A DNA stretch of 64,000 nucleotides from Chryseobacterium capnotolerans (GCF_021278965.1 NZ_CP065589.1:625001-689000); one strand, 5' to 3'; shown: positions 36,651 through 45,551, counted from the first letter of the stretch. The notes: a model not told the origin generated them from the sequence alone. Program-made: numbers and translations.

Positions 36651-38048
36651 ATGAAACGTAACTATTTGAAATTATTTGTTATACTTTTTGGTCAATTGCT
36701 GACGATCATGGATATTTTCATTATCAACGTATCCATACCATCTATACAGCGTGATATTCAGGCTTCTCATGGTGAAATGCAGCTGATGATAGCCGCTTAT
36801 CTTATCGGATTTGCTTCTTTTCTGATTACAGGCGGGCGCATGGGAGATGTATATGGGCGAAAAAAGATTTTTATTCTTGGGTTGATTTTCTTTATGGCCA
36901 GTTCTATAGCCTGTGGAATTTCAGAAGGAGCAATTCAGCTGATGATTTCAAGGCTTGTACAGGGAATAAGTGCTGGATTGATGGCTCCACAAGTACTTTC
37001 AATGATTCAGATTCTGTTTCCGGATCATCAACAGCGTACTAAAGCAATGGGTTGGTATGGTATTACGATCGGGATTGGAACCATTTCAGGACAGTTTCTT
37101 GGGGGATATTTTTCTTCACTAACGGGTTTTGATCAACCATGGCGGTTTATTTTTCTGATTAATATTCCAATATGTTTAATCGCTATTTTTTTCAGCCTTT
37201 GGAAACTGGAAGAATCTAAAGTGAATACAAAGGAATATTTTGATATTGGAGGTGTCTTTCTGTTATCCGCAGGACTTTTTAGTGCGACGTACGCTCTTAC
37301 CGCTTCTGAGAAAAATGGTTTTTCTGTTCAGAATATATTGTTGGTTGCTATTTCCATTTGTATTTTGATTTACTTCATAAAAAATCAACAATTGAAATTT
37401 AAAAATAAAAGATCATACCTTGTTGATTTTGAATTGTTTCATTATAAAAATTTCAATCTGGGTATTATTGCTGTTTCTTTCTTTTTTATCATGTTGGATT
37501 CTTATTTCTATATTTTGTCTTTATTCTTTCAGGATGGTTTAAAGATGAGTCCTTTGAAAGCAGGGGAAGTGATCGTATTTCAAGGTCTGGGATTTATAAT
37601 GGCTTCTGCTTTTTCAGTGAAGCTGATTCTGAGATATGGAAAAAAAGCCCTGATAGCAGGACTTTGTTTTATTGTGCTGGTTTTGATCCTTCAGATTATT
37701 ATGTTCAATAATTATACAGAATTTTACCTGTTTTATCTACTGTTGTTTTTCCATGGAGCAGGAGTGGGCTCTGTGATTCCTTCACTGGCCAGTATTGCTT
37801 TTTCGGAAATGCCTGAAAAGCTGATAGGAAACGCCTCCGGAGTCTATAACACCTTTCAGCAGGTTGCTGCGATCATCGGAATTGTAGCAGTAGGAAGTGT
37901 CTTCTATTATTTTCTTGGAGAAAGACCTTCGATACAGCATTATCACACTGCTTTTACAATAGCAGTACTGATTAATATTGTATGCTTAATGATCGTCCTG
38001 GCTGCTGTTTTTAAAGTACCTGCTGCTGTTCTTCCTAAAAGTAAATAA
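36651..38048 (+). CDS. MFS transporter, drug:H+ antiporter type (DHA2-like)
   Basis: The 465-residue protein has about 12-14 hydrophobic helices. Motifs are LTIMDIFIINVSIPSIQRDI in helix 1, GGRMGDVYGRKKIFILG (motif A), RLVQGISAGLMAPQVLSMI and GWYGITIGIGTISGQFLGGYF (motif C-like). These are features of EmrB/QacA-type exporters in the inner membrane. It is controlled in all likelihood by the TetR-family gene just upstream. Substrate unknown. Confidence 0.92.
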   Translation: MKRNYLKLFVILFGQLLTIMDIFIINVSIPSIQRDIQASHGEMQLMIAAYLIGFASFLITGGRMGDVYGRKKIFILGLIFFMASSIACGISEGAIQLMISRLVQGISAGLMAPQVLSMIQILFPDHQQRTKAMGWYGITIGIGTISGQFLGGYFSSLTGFDQPWRFIFLINIPICLIAIFFSLWKLEESKVNTKEYFDIGGVFLLSAGLFSATYALTASEKNGFSVQNILLVAISICILIYFIKNQQLKFKNKRSYLVDFELFHYKNFNLGIIAVSFFFIMLDSYFYILSLFFQDGLKMSPLKAGEVIVFQGLGFIMASAFSVKLILRYGKKALIAGLCFIVLVLILQIIMFNNYTEFYLFYLLLFFHGAGVGSVIPSLASIAFSEMPEKLIGNASGVYNTFQQVAAIIGIVAVGSVFYYFLGERPSIQHYHTAFTIAVLINIVCLMIVLAAVFKVPAAVLPKSK

Positions 38049-38109
38049 ATAATTTAATCAACAGTCTTTCTATAAAACGATTTATCACTTCATTCTAACT
38101 AAGGTGTTT

Positions 38110-39219
38110 TTACTTAGTTTTAAGGTTTTTGGATGAGGTTTTCGTTTCGTCTAAGGTTATTTTGGCAATGTTGCGCGTAATTTCGGTGGGAGAATGGCAA
38201 TCGCAATTGCTGAGCCCTATTACATAAATGTCTTTTTCAGGAATATAGACTCCCATGCTTTTGAATCCAAATACACTGCCGCCATGTTCACGATCCGGAG
38301 TTCCGTTGATGTCTTTCAGATGCCATCCGTAGCCATAGGTGAATTCTTCTCCATTATTAAGTTTATATTTTTGAAAGGCTTTCTGAGTTTCCTGTGGATT
38401 TAATAAGATATTTTGATTCAAAGCCTGCTGCCATTTCCATAGATCATCGGCGGTAGACATCAGTGAACCTGAAGAAAAAGGAACACTGAAACTAATAACA
38501 GTCTTATTCACAAAACCATATTCTTTTTTATGATATCCATAAGCTCTTTGAGGAATGATCTTCCGGTCTGAAGCATAATAAGAATGAGTCATTCCGATTT
38601 TATCGAAAATATTTTTTTTAATAAAATTTTCATAGGTATCTCCAGAAGTAAGTTCTATGATATATCCCAGAACAACATACCCTGAATTATTGTAATCGAA
38701 TTTTTCTCCGGGCGCAAAATCAACAGGTTCATTTTTGAAAAAATCAACCATGGCTTTAGGTTCCATTTCTTTTTGGGCAATAGAAGATAAAGCTTTCATC
38801 TTGGTAAAATCTTTGATTCCCGAAGTGTGGGTAAGAAGATGATGAATGGTAATTTTATCACCATTTGGATAGTCTGCAATATATTTTGATACCGGATCAC
38901 TTACTTTAAGTTTTCCCTGCTGTTCAAGCATTAGAATCGCTACAGCTGTAAATTGTTTGGTCATAGAACCGATTTGGAAAACATTTTCAGGGGTCATGTT
39001 GACATCCAGTTCCAGATTGGCTTTTCCAAACGCTTTTCGATAAAGGTTTTTACCTTTTTGAACTACCATAAAGACACCTCCCGGTTCATTCTGATCTCCA
39101 AATCCGGTAAGAATAAGACTGTCTATCTTCTTTTCATATTTTTTTGTATGGAGTTGTGCACCAATAGAACTGCATATCAGCAGAGTCATCAGTAAGGCTA
39201 TTGTTTTTTTAGTAATCAT
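38110..39219 (-). CDS. Serine hydrolase, class C beta-lactamase-like
   Basis: From the ATG at 39219 the protein has 369 residues. It has a signal peptide ending in IGAQ, the SxxK catalytic motif SMTK (Ser85, Lys88), a YxN-like FDYNNSGYVVLGYI and a late EHGGSVFG (HxG-type). These define the AmpC/esterase/D-aminopeptidase family of periplasmic serine enzymes. A true beta-lactamase role is unproven. An inverted repeat overlaps its promoter. Confidence 0.88.
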   Translation of the reverse strand: MITKKTIALLMTLLICSSIGAQLHTKKYEKKIDSLILTGFGDQNEPGGVFMVVQKGKNLYRKAFGKANLELDVNMTPENVFQIGSMTKQFTAVAILMLEQQGKLKVSDPVSKYIADYPNGDKITIHHLLTHTSGIKDFTKMKALSSIAQKEMEPKAMVDFFKNEPVDFAPGEKFDYNNSGYVVLGYIIELTSGDTYENFIKKNIFDKIGMTHSYYASDRKIIPQRAYGYHKKEYGFVNKTVISFSVPFSSGSLMSTADDLWKWQQALNQNILLNPQETQKAFQKYKLNNGEEFTYGYGWHLKDINGTPDREHGGSVFGFKSMGVYIPEKDIYVIGLSNCDCHSPTEITRNIAKITLDETKTSSKNLKTK

Positions 39220-39222
39220 ATA

Positions 39223-39245
39223 ATGTATTTTGTAATACAAAGATA
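39223..39245 (-). promoter_or_regulatory. Promoter and possible operator of the serine hydrolase
   Basis: On the minus strand TATCTTTG (39238-39245) is a perfect -7 box. Directly after it, TGTATT and AATACA form an inverted repeat around 4 nt between it and the start codon. Confidence 0.55.
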
Positions 39246-39330
39246 TAAATTATTTTAATTACTATGTTATACAATATACTAAGGGATGTTTAAATTATGT
39301 TTTTGTTTTATAGCCAGATACAAGAATATT

Positions 39331-40062
39331 CTATTTTTCTACAGCGATCAGAAGCATCATGGGTCTTCTGAGCTCATTTTTCATTTCCGGAATTTCTTTC
39401 AACATTTCAGGGCTAGGCTCTGGTTCAATAATTTCTTTGATTTTGAAACCATGTTTCAGTAAAGTATTCAGATATGTAGTTAAAGTTCTATGGTATTTAA
39501 TGACATTTTCCCCTAAGAAGGTAGTATTTCTTTTTCCTTCGATAAAATATCTGTCGACAGGCCAGTCTGTTTTTTCTCCATTCTTATCATAGTTCCAATC
39601 CTGGCTTCCTTCAGCGGTAAAGACAGGATGTTCCACGGAAAATATAAAATGCCCGCCTGAAGTCAGCCATTGATGAATATTTTGGACAATCTTATCGAAT
39701 GATTCCACATAATGTAGTGTTAATGAACTTAAAATAATATCAAACTGCTCTGCCGGATAAGCAACATCTTCCAGGGCTTTTCTTTCATAGAGGATGCCTT
39801 CGATATTATTGATTTCCTGTGCTTTGGCCAGCATTTTTTCTGAAAGATCAATTCCAATCACTGATTTTGCTCCGTTTTCTATAGCATATCTGCAATGCCA
39901 CCCAAATCCGCAGCCGAGGTCAAGTACATTTTTCCCTTTAAAATCGGGTAACATATTTTTCAGGGTATGCCATTCTCCGGCTCCTTCCAGTCCTAATTGG
40001 GAGCGGAGCATTTTCTCATACTGGTCAAAAAAAGACGGATTATCATATTTATTTTCTTTCAT
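39331..40062 (-). CDS. Class I SAM-dependent methyltransferase
   Basis: The 243-residue protein carries motif I VLDLGCGFGWHCRYAIENG with GIDLSEKML (motif II acidic residue) and a motif IV-like FDIILSSLTLHYVE. This is a cytosolic small-molecule methyltransferase fold. HPVFTAEGSQDW and HRTLTTYLNTLLKHGFKI in the C-terminal half match UbiE/biotin-synthesis-like methyltransferases, but the substrate is not known. Single gene. Confidence 0.88.
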   Translation of the reverse strand: MKENKYDNPSFFDQYEKMLRSQLGLEGAGEWHTLKNMLPDFKGKNVLDLGCGFGWHCRYAIENGAKSVIGIDLSEKMLAKAQEINNIEGILYERKALEDVAYPAEQFDIILSSLTLHYVESFDKIVQNIHQWLTSGGHFIFSVEHPVFTAEGSQDWNYDKNGEKTDWPVDRYFIEGKRNTTFLGENVIKYHRTLTTYLNTLLKHGFKIKEIIEPEPSPEMLKEIPEMKNELRRPMMLLIAVEK

Positions 40063-40158
40063 AGGACAGATTTAAAGGGTTAAAACCGGAATTAATGAAC
40101 AATAAATTTACGATTATTAGCTGATAAAGTTTTAAAACACTGATTCAAAAAATTGAAT

Positions 40159-40186
40159 AAAAAATCCTTTACCGAAATAAAGGATT
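40159..40186 (-). terminator. Terminator of the YqaE/Pmp3-like gene
   Basis: AATCCTTT/AAAGGATT stem, followed on the minus strand by T6. Confidence 0.75.
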
Positions 40187-40209
40187 GACTATATAGAGGT
40201 AAAATGATT

Positions 40210-40410
40210 TTATTTTCTGCCTTCACGAACGGCGCGAATTAAATCTTCGTTTCGTTTATTTGCTCTTTCGTTATTTAAAGACATCACGGCCCAAATCGCT
40301 GCCGGAAGCCAGCCAATCAAGGTAATTTGTAAGAAAAAGCATATGATTCCGGTAAGAACTTTTCCTCTAACAATAAAAGATAGAAAGGGAAGTACAACAG
40401 CTAAAAACAT
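40210..40410 (-). CDS. YqaE/Pmp3 family membrane protein
   Basis: The 66-residue protein has two hydrophobic helices: FLAVVLPFLSFIVRG and TGIICFFLQITLIGWLPAAIWAVM, with the family's LTLIGWLPAxxWA-like core. A charged tail NNERANKRNEDLIRAVREGRK follows. Pmp3/UPF0057 proteins are small stress-responsive membrane proteins affecting cation balance. Monocistronic with its own terminator. Confidence 0.85.
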   Translation of the reverse strand: MFLAVVLPFLSFIVRGKVLTGIICFFLQITLIGWLPAAIWAVMSLNNERANKRNEDLIRAVREGRK

Positions 40411-40490
40411 GATGTAAATTTTTTAAGGTTATAATATAGTTTTATGAATCAAATGTATCAAATTTTAATCCAATGAAAAAAGATAGTCAA

Positions 40491-41186
40491 TTAATCCTCC
40501 ATATGCGCGTTCCATAATTTTTCGGCATAATTTCTGAACACTTTCGGGCCTTGCTGGAAAGCCTTGTCGAAAGTATAAGATCCTCCTTCAAATACTGGCT
40601 TGCCATGATTTTCCATTCCTGTTTGTATTTTTGTTTCTCCACGCATGGCAAACTTTTGTTTTCCTTCATACATAATGACCTTTAGATCTGACGGACTTAC
40701 ATCTCCTTTGCAGGCGGTTTTATACATCATCCAAATTTCAGCGACACCGTTTTTATCAAGGTCTGTTACCGCTAAAGTATTTTTCTTGAACTCGGCCTCT
40801 ATATCTACCATACAGTCTTTAACGAAATCATTGACTTTCCATACGAGCTGATTATTTTCCAAAGAATAACACTGGGCAAAAACTTCAGCATCACTGCCAT
40901 CATTTTCATGCGAAAAATTTTCATTGATGTAGACTCCTGTTTCGGAAGTAATAACTACATATTCTCCGGTTTTATCTTTCCATCGGAATCCGTCTTTAAA
41001 ATTTCCTTTGTACTTCAACGCTTTAGGAGCCTGGGCAGAATCTATTTTTGTAGTGATTAAAGAATCTGTTTTTTCTATCTGATTAACTTCCGGTGATTGA
41101 GTTTCTGATGGGGAATTTTTCTTTTCTTCTTTACAGTTTAAAAAGAATAGAAACGGAAGACAATAGAGTAGATGCTTTTTTTTCAT
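40491..41186 (-). CDS. Lipoprotein, resembles the M949_RS01915 family
   Basis: From the ATG at 41186 the protein has 231 residues, with a lipoprotein signal ending in FLNC (lipobox cysteine at 18). The mature part has GFRWKDKTGEYVVITSETGV, VNDFVKDCMVDIEAEF, TDLDKNGVAEIWMMYKTACKGDVSPSDLKVIMYEGKQKFAMRG and a final FRNYAEKLW. The acidic DLDKNGVAE is typical of a Riemerella/Chryseobacterium family tentatively linked to surface polysaccharide. It starts 14 nt after a tRNA-like gene on the same strand. A longer frame to 41258 reads through that RNA gene and is rejected. Confidence 0.72.
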   Translation of the reverse strand: MKKKHLLYCLPFLFFLNCKEEKKNSPSETQSPEVNQIEKTDSLITTKIDSAQAPKALKYKGNFKDGFRWKDKTGEYVVITSETGVYINENFSHENDGSDAEVFAQCYSLENNQLVWKVNDFVKDCMVDIEAEFKKNTLAVTDLDKNGVAEIWMMYKTACKGDVSPSDLKVIMYEGKQKFAMRGETKIQTGMENHGKPVFEGGSYTFDKAFQQGPKVFRNYAEKLWNAHMED

Positions 41187-41200
41187 AGATAATTTTTTGG

Positions 41201-41272
41201 TCTGATAACAGGGCTCGAACCTGTGTCCTCCCGGTCCAAGAGCCGGACGCTCTGCCACTGAGCTATATCAGA
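41201..41272 (-). tRNA. tRNA-like gene 1, 8-nt anticodon loop (Lys-CUU or Gln-UUG reading)
   Basis: The 72-nt cloverleaf folds fully: acceptor TCTGATA/TATCAGA (7 bp), D arm GCTC-AGTGGCA-GAGC, anticodon stem TCCGG/CCGGG, and T arm ACAGG-TTCGAGC-CCTGT. The anticodon loop CTCTTGGA has 8 nt instead of 7. Read from U33 the anticodon is CUU (Lys). If a C is taken as inserted after U33, it is UUG (Gln). The acceptor stem is followed directly by CCA. It lies 5 nt after tRNA-like gene 2 and 14 nt before a lipoprotein start. Confidence 0.75.
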
Positions 41273-41277
41273 AATTA

Positions 41278-41351
41278 GGATAGGTGCAGGGCTCGAACCT
41301 GCGTCAACCCGGTTAAAGAGCCGGGTGTTCTACCACTGAACTAACCTATCC
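41278..41351 (-). tRNA. tRNA-like gene 2, 8-nt anticodon loop (Lys reading)
   Basis: The 74-nt cloverleaf has an 8-bp acceptor stem GGATAGGT/ACCTATCC, D arm GTTC-AGTGGTA-GAAC, anticodon stem CCCGG/CCGGG and T arm GCAGG-TTCGAGC-CCTGC. The anticodon loop CTCTTTAA again has 8 nt. Removing the C after U33 gives a normal Lys-UUU loop; reading straight gives Lys-CUU. The 8-bp acceptor ends in a G-C pair, as in tRNA-His, but no CCA is encoded. It begins 14 nt after the stop of the 436-residue protein gene on the same strand. Confidence 0.75.
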
Positions 41352-41365
41352 TTTTTATTTTTGCT

Positions 41366-42676
41366 TCAGAGTTTTCCTGAAAAATATTTGTTTTGTCTTA
41401 AGACTTTAGCCAGAAAAGGATTGGAAACGGTTACGCCATGTACCAGTTCCGGAGTAGGTTTAAATTCACTTACTCCATGAGTGCGGGGAGCAATCCATCC
41501 TGATTTTTCGGGATCAATGCCAGCATCTTTACAGGCATTAACGATCATTTCCTTGTTACAAAAGGCTTTTTCCTGAAAAACTTCCCATGGCAAAGGTAAT
41601 ACATTCCAAACTTCTGTATTAGGATCTATTTTTCCTCCAGTTGATAAATGCCATGCAATGACATCAGCAGCCATCAAACGCATAACTTTTCCGAAACAGA
41701 TATCACCCAGAATAGAATCAAGACCAAGGGCATAGATGAGATTCATCCAGTTATCTCTGGCTTTATTCCAGGCTCCGGCGGTATTGTTCCAGGTGGTGGA
41801 GTCATTTCCTTTCTTTACAGCCATTGTTTTCCTGTAGATATCATTCTGATTCCATAGTTCTTCAAGAAAATCGGAGAGCTCCTGTAAAATAGCAGTCCAT
41901 TTTCCTAAGAGTTTACCCTTTTTTTCATCATTCAGATGTTCTAAAACTTTAGCATCCGTATAAATATAGGAAATGGCTTCCCATTGAGTTTCACCCGGAT
42001 TTTTCAGGCATCTGTTGAATAACATTTCGCAGATTTCATCAAAGGGTCTTTCCTGGCTTTGGTTGGTGAATGTACTTCTGAGATTACTTCTCGCATTGAA
42101 ATAAGCAATAAAGCAGGCTGTATTCAGATCTTGGCTGAAATCTTCAAAGCTGATGGTATGAGAAAGCCCGTGTTTAGCTATTTTCTGAAGTTCAATCTTC
42201 TTTGATTCATGGATGAATTTTTGAAGACGGATTTCAATACGTTTTAAAAGCCTCCATTTCTTGTTGTAATTCCGCTTGGAGATATCTAATCCGGCCAGTT
42301 TTCTCAGATCTTTATTAAGCCGGTCACTTTTAAAATTATTTTCTCCAATATCTTTATGGACCAGCGGTGAAACTTCTTTCAGAAATGTTTCAATGCCATT
42401 GACACTGTGATAACCGGAATTTTCTTTTTCATCAATCTTAAATATTTCGATGGCTTTTTTGATCTGTTTGTCTGCACCGACTGCCTTTCCAAAAGTTTCA
42501 AGCATTGAGGTATATCCATAAACACTATTTTTCAGAGAACGGCTGGCTGCTTTACTTAAAGTTGCCAGCTCGTGAATAGCTAATTGACCTCTCATTAATT
42601 CAACAATCATTTCCGCAACATCTTCGGGACGGCGGCGCTGATCTAATGATTGATAAAGCTGTTCAATAGTGTTCAT
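41366..42676 (-). CDS. 436-aa protein of unknown function next to tRNA-like genes
   Basis: I do not recognise a family. The N-terminus MNTIEQLYQSLDQRRRPEDV looks helical. A strongly basic helical region (ISKRNYNKKWRLLKRIEIRL, about residues 135-155) could bind nucleic acid. The C-terminal half is Trp-rich, with TTWNNTAGAWNKARDNWMNL and MRLMAADVIAWHLSTG, and the tail has SGWIAPRTHG. There is no signal peptide or membrane helix. It lies 14 nt before two tRNA-like genes and 25 nt after a 137-residue gene on the same strand. A role in handling those RNAs is a hypothesis from position only. Confidence 0.65.
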   Translation of the reverse strand: MNTIEQLYQSLDQRRRPEDVAEMIVELMRGQLAIHELATLSKAASRSLKNSVYGYTSMLETFGKAVGADKQIKKAIEIFKIDEKENSGYHSVNGIETFLKEVSPLVHKDIGENNFKSDRLNKDLRKLAGLDISKRNYNKKWRLLKRIEIRLQKFIHESKKIELQKIAKHGLSHTISFEDFSQDLNTACFIAYFNARSNLRSTFTNQSQERPFDEICEMLFNRCLKNPGETQWEAISYIYTDAKVLEHLNDEKKGKLLGKWTAILQELSDFLEELWNQNDIYRKTMAVKKGNDSTTWNNTAGAWNKARDNWMNLIYALGLDSILGDICFGKVMRLMAADVIAWHLSTGGKIDPNTEVWNVLPLPWEVFQEKAFCNKEMIVNACKDAGIDPEKSGWIAPRTHGVSEFKPTPELVHGVTVSNPFLAKVLRQNKYFSGKL

Positions 42677-42701
42677 ATCTTGTCATTTGCTTTTGGATTT
42701 T

Positions 42702-43115
42702 TTATGAAATTAATTCTTTCAATGTTTTGTCTGTTATCAACAAATCTCCCTGAGGAATCTGATGGTTAAGATAAGTAAACAGTAAATTGGTTACCCAATT
42801 GTTTTCAATATCGTGAATATAGTAAGACGAAATTAATCCAAAGTCATCAGAAATATAAGCTGGCAGCTCAGAAGAGCTGGTAGCTTTGAAAATAGAGATG
42901 AAAAGTTCCTTTCGGATATGTGTAAGAGCATCCTCGGTTTCTTCATCTATTTCTTTTCCATCCACTGTCTGGTAAGCGTTCATCCATGCAACAGAAAATT
43001 CTGAAGAATCTCTGTTGTCGAGGATCTCATCAATCTTTTCAGGGGTAATATTGATAAGAGCAGCCTTTAATGAATCATTAAAAGCTGCTGCTAATTTACT
43101 TAGTTTTTCTATCAT
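42702..43115 (-). CDS. Hypothetical protein, 137 aa
   Basis: The start at 43115 (MIEKLSKLAAAFNDSLKAAL) is chosen over an upstream ATG at 43169, which would overlap the TPR gene by 50 bp. The protein is acidic and mainly helical: SPEFS-like DSSEFSVAWMNAYQTVDGKEI, DALTHIRKELFISIFKA and a closing LITDKTLKELIS. It is soluble with no known domain. It sits 4 nt after the TPR gene and 25 nt before the 436-residue gene, so it belongs to the same unit. Confidence 0.65.
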   Translation of the reverse strand: MIEKLSKLAAAFNDSLKAALINITPEKIDEILDNRDSSEFSVAWMNAYQTVDGKEIDEETEDALTHIRKELFISIFKATSSSELPAYISDDFGLISSYYIHDIENNWVTNLLFTYLNHQIPQGDLLITDKTLKELIS

Positions 43116-43119
43116 AATT

Positions 43120-43503
43120 TTAATGAGATTGAGGGTCAAAATAAGCTTTAAAAGTAAGCGGATCCTCAATTTTTCCCTCAGCGTCTTCCAGATATTCTAA
43201 ATATTCTGCCTGATGTTTTTCCATATAAATCATCACAATAGCCAGGTTTACGAAAAGGTTTTTATCTTCAGATCCCAGGTTTAAAGCCATTTTTAAATAA
43301 TCCAAGGCTTTCTCATTTTCGCCCATATCGGAATAAATTGCTCCAATGTTGATGAGTGCAGAGGTATTTTCAGGTTCAATAAGTAAAATTTCATCCAGCT
43401 CTTTCACTAAAAGATCATTTAATGTATCCCAATGATCTTCATTCTCCCATCTTTTCGCCTGGAGTTTTTTTACATTTTCGAGTCTTTGTGGTATGTTGCT
43501 CAT
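43120..43503 (-). CDS. Small TPR protein
   Basis: The 127-residue protein has tetratricopeptide-like helices: TSALINIGAIYSDMGENEKALDYLKMAL followed by NLFVNLAIVMIYMEKHQAEYLEYLEDAEG. It is soluble, with a short basic N-terminus. TPR proteins mediate protein contacts. It is the first gene of the tight block leading to the tRNA-like genes and lies 29 nt downstream of the M3 peptidase gene, which may share its promoter. Confidence 0.7.
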   Translation of the reverse strand: MSNIPQRLENVKKLQAKRWENEDHWDTLNDLLVKELDEILLIEPENTSALINIGAIYSDMGENEKALDYLKMALNLGSEDKNLFVNLAIVMIYMEKHQAEYLEYLEDAEGKIEDPLTFKAYFDPQSH

Positions 43504-43532
43504 CTGTTTTTCAAGTATTGTTGAATGTTTTC

Positions 43533-45551
43533 TTATCCAAAAGCTCTTTTCAATAAACTCTCTACTTTAGGCTCACTCCCTCTGAAGGCTTTATACAATT
43601 CCATAGGATCTTTTGTTCCTCCGGAAGAAAGAAGTACTTTATATTTCGCGGCAATTTCCGGATTGAAAATTCCGTTTTCTTTAAAATACTGGAAAGCATC
43701 AGCATCCAATACTTCTGCCCATTTGTAAGAATAGTATCCTGCGGAATATCCGCCTTGGAAAATATGAGAGAAACTTGGGCTCATCGCTGTTTCAGGATTG
43801 GTTGGATAAAGTGCTGTAGCTTTGGTGTATTGATCTTCAAACTCTTTTATACTTTCATTTTCCAGCTCTGCAACTTTTGTATGATAGTTCATATCCAGTA
43901 AACCAAAACCTAATTGTCTTAAAGTCTGGTAGCCCTCCATAAAGTTTTTAGACTGCTCAATTTTTGCAATTTTTTCATCGGGAAGAACTTCTCCGGTTTT
44001 ATAATGTTTTGCGAAGGTTTTTAGGAATTCAGGCTCATAGCAGAAGTTTTCTAAAAACTGAGATGGTAACTCCACAAAATCCCATTTCACGGAAGTTCCG
44101 GATAGATTAGGGTATTGAGTATCTGCCATCATTCCGTGAAGAGCATGTCCGAATTCGTGGAATAAAGTCGTTACTTCCTGGAATGTCAGTAAGCTAGGCG
44201 TATCTTTTGTAGGTTTGCTGAAGTTGCAGACAATAGAAATATGCGGACGTGAGTTTTCTCCGTTCTGCTTATACTGATTCTTGTAGCTGGTCATCCATGC
44301 GCCGGCTCTTTTCCCTTTTCTTGGGAAATAGTCAACATATAATAAGGATTTATAAGTTCCGTTCTCCTTTACTTCATAGACTTTTACATCTTCATGATAT
44401 TTAGGAATATCGTTTCTTTCTTCAAAGGTTAACCCGAAGAGTTTTCCAGCCAGTCCGAAAACAGCATCCTGTACATGATCTAACGGGAAGTAAGGTTTGA
44501 GTTCTTCATCATTAAGGTCAAATTTCTGCTTACGAAGTTTTTCAGCATAGAAAGCGTGGTCATAGCCTTGCATTTCCTCAATTCCATCAGCTTTTGCCAA
44601 AGATTTTAATTCTTCAACTTCTTTATCGGCATAAGGCTTTGCCTTTGTTAAAAGTTCATTTAAAAAATCAAAAACTTTTACCGGAGATTTTGCCATTCTT
44701 TCTTCCAATACAAAATCTGCATAATTTTTATAGCCCAAAAGCTCAGCTTTCTGTTGTTTTAGTTGAAGAAGCTCTTTAATGAGATTTTGATTATCATATT
44801 CTTCGCCATCAAAAGATTTTTTACCATTGGCTAATGCCAGTTCTTTTTTCAGTTCACGGTTCTCAGCATATGTAATGAATGGAATATAACTTGGATATTG
44901 TAAAGTAACCACCCATCCTTCAAGATTTCTTTCTTTAGCTTCCTCTGCGTATTGTTCGAGAATTGCTTCCGGAATTCCGGCTAATTGTTCTTTATCTGTA
45001 ATATGTTTGAAGTAAGCATTCGTAGAAGCCAGTACATTTTGTCCGAATTGCAGAGATTTTATGGAAAGATCCATACTGATCTTCTTTAATTTTTCCTTGT
45101 CTTCTTCATTCAGTAAAGCGCCATCTCTTACAAAACCTTTATAGGTTTCATTCAAAAGCATTTCCTGTTCCTCATTGAGATTATATTTTTCCTTTTCATC
45201 ATACACTTTTTTGATTTTGTTGAAAAGGCCCTCGTTTTGAGATATTTTAGAAGAATATTCTGTTAAAATCGGAGAAACTTCCTGAGCAATCTGCTGGAGC
45301 TCATCACTGGTTTCTGCTGAATTTAAATTGAAAAAGATATTAGAAACCACATCCAGCTGTTCACCGGAATACGCTAATGCCTCAATGACGTTTTCAAAAG
45401 TAGGAGCTTCAGGATTGTCAACGATAGCATTAATTTCTTCTTCAGATTTTTGAATTAATTCCTTGAAAGCGGGAAGATAATCTTCATTTTTAATGTCTCC
45501 GAATGGTGCTGAGTGATATGGCGTATTAAATTTTTCTGTTAAAATATTCAT
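43533..45551 (-). CDS. M3 family metallopeptidase (peptidyl-dipeptidase/oligopeptidase)
   Basis: From the ATG at 45551 (MNILTEKFNTPYHSAPFGDI) the protein has 672 residues, usual for Dcp/OpdA. The zinc motif HEFGH is at 465-469 in TLFHEFGHALHGM, with the third-ligand region ENFCYEPEFL downstream and a C-terminal GGYSAGYYSYKWAEVLDADAF. No signal peptide is present on this start, so it probably degrades peptides in the cytosol. An extension to 45830 overlaps the divergent SRPBCC gene and is rejected. Confidence 0.93.
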   Translation of the reverse strand: MNILTEKFNTPYHSAPFGDIKNEDYLPAFKELIQKSEEEINAIVDNPEAPTFENVIEALAYSGEQLDVVSNIFFNLNSAETSDELQQIAQEVSPILTEYSSKISQNEGLFNKIKKVYDEKEKYNLNEEQEMLLNETYKGFVRDGALLNEEDKEKLKKISMDLSIKSLQFGQNVLASTNAYFKHITDKEQLAGIPEAILEQYAEEAKERNLEGWVVTLQYPSYIPFITYAENRELKKELALANGKKSFDGEEYDNQNLIKELLQLKQQKAELLGYKNYADFVLEERMAKSPVKVFDFLNELLTKAKPYADKEVEELKSLAKADGIEEMQGYDHAFYAEKLRKQKFDLNDEELKPYFPLDHVQDAVFGLAGKLFGLTFEERNDIPKYHEDVKVYEVKENGTYKSLLYVDYFPRKGKRAGAWMTSYKNQYKQNGENSRPHISIVCNFSKPTKDTPSLLTFQEVTTLFHEFGHALHGMMADTQYPNLSGTSVKWDFVELPSQFLENFCYEPEFLKTFAKHYKTGEVLPDEKIAKIEQSKNFMEGYQTLRQLGFGLLDMNYHTKVAELENESIKEFEDQYTKATALYPTNPETAMSPSFSHIFQGGYSAGYYSYKWAEVLDADAFQYFKENGIFNPEIAAKYKVLLSSGGTKDPMELYKAFRGSEPKVESLLKRAFG

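Noticed and set aside
41187..41258. N-terminal extension of the lipoprotein
   Set aside because: It reads through tRNA-like gene 1; the lipoprotein signal begins at 41186.
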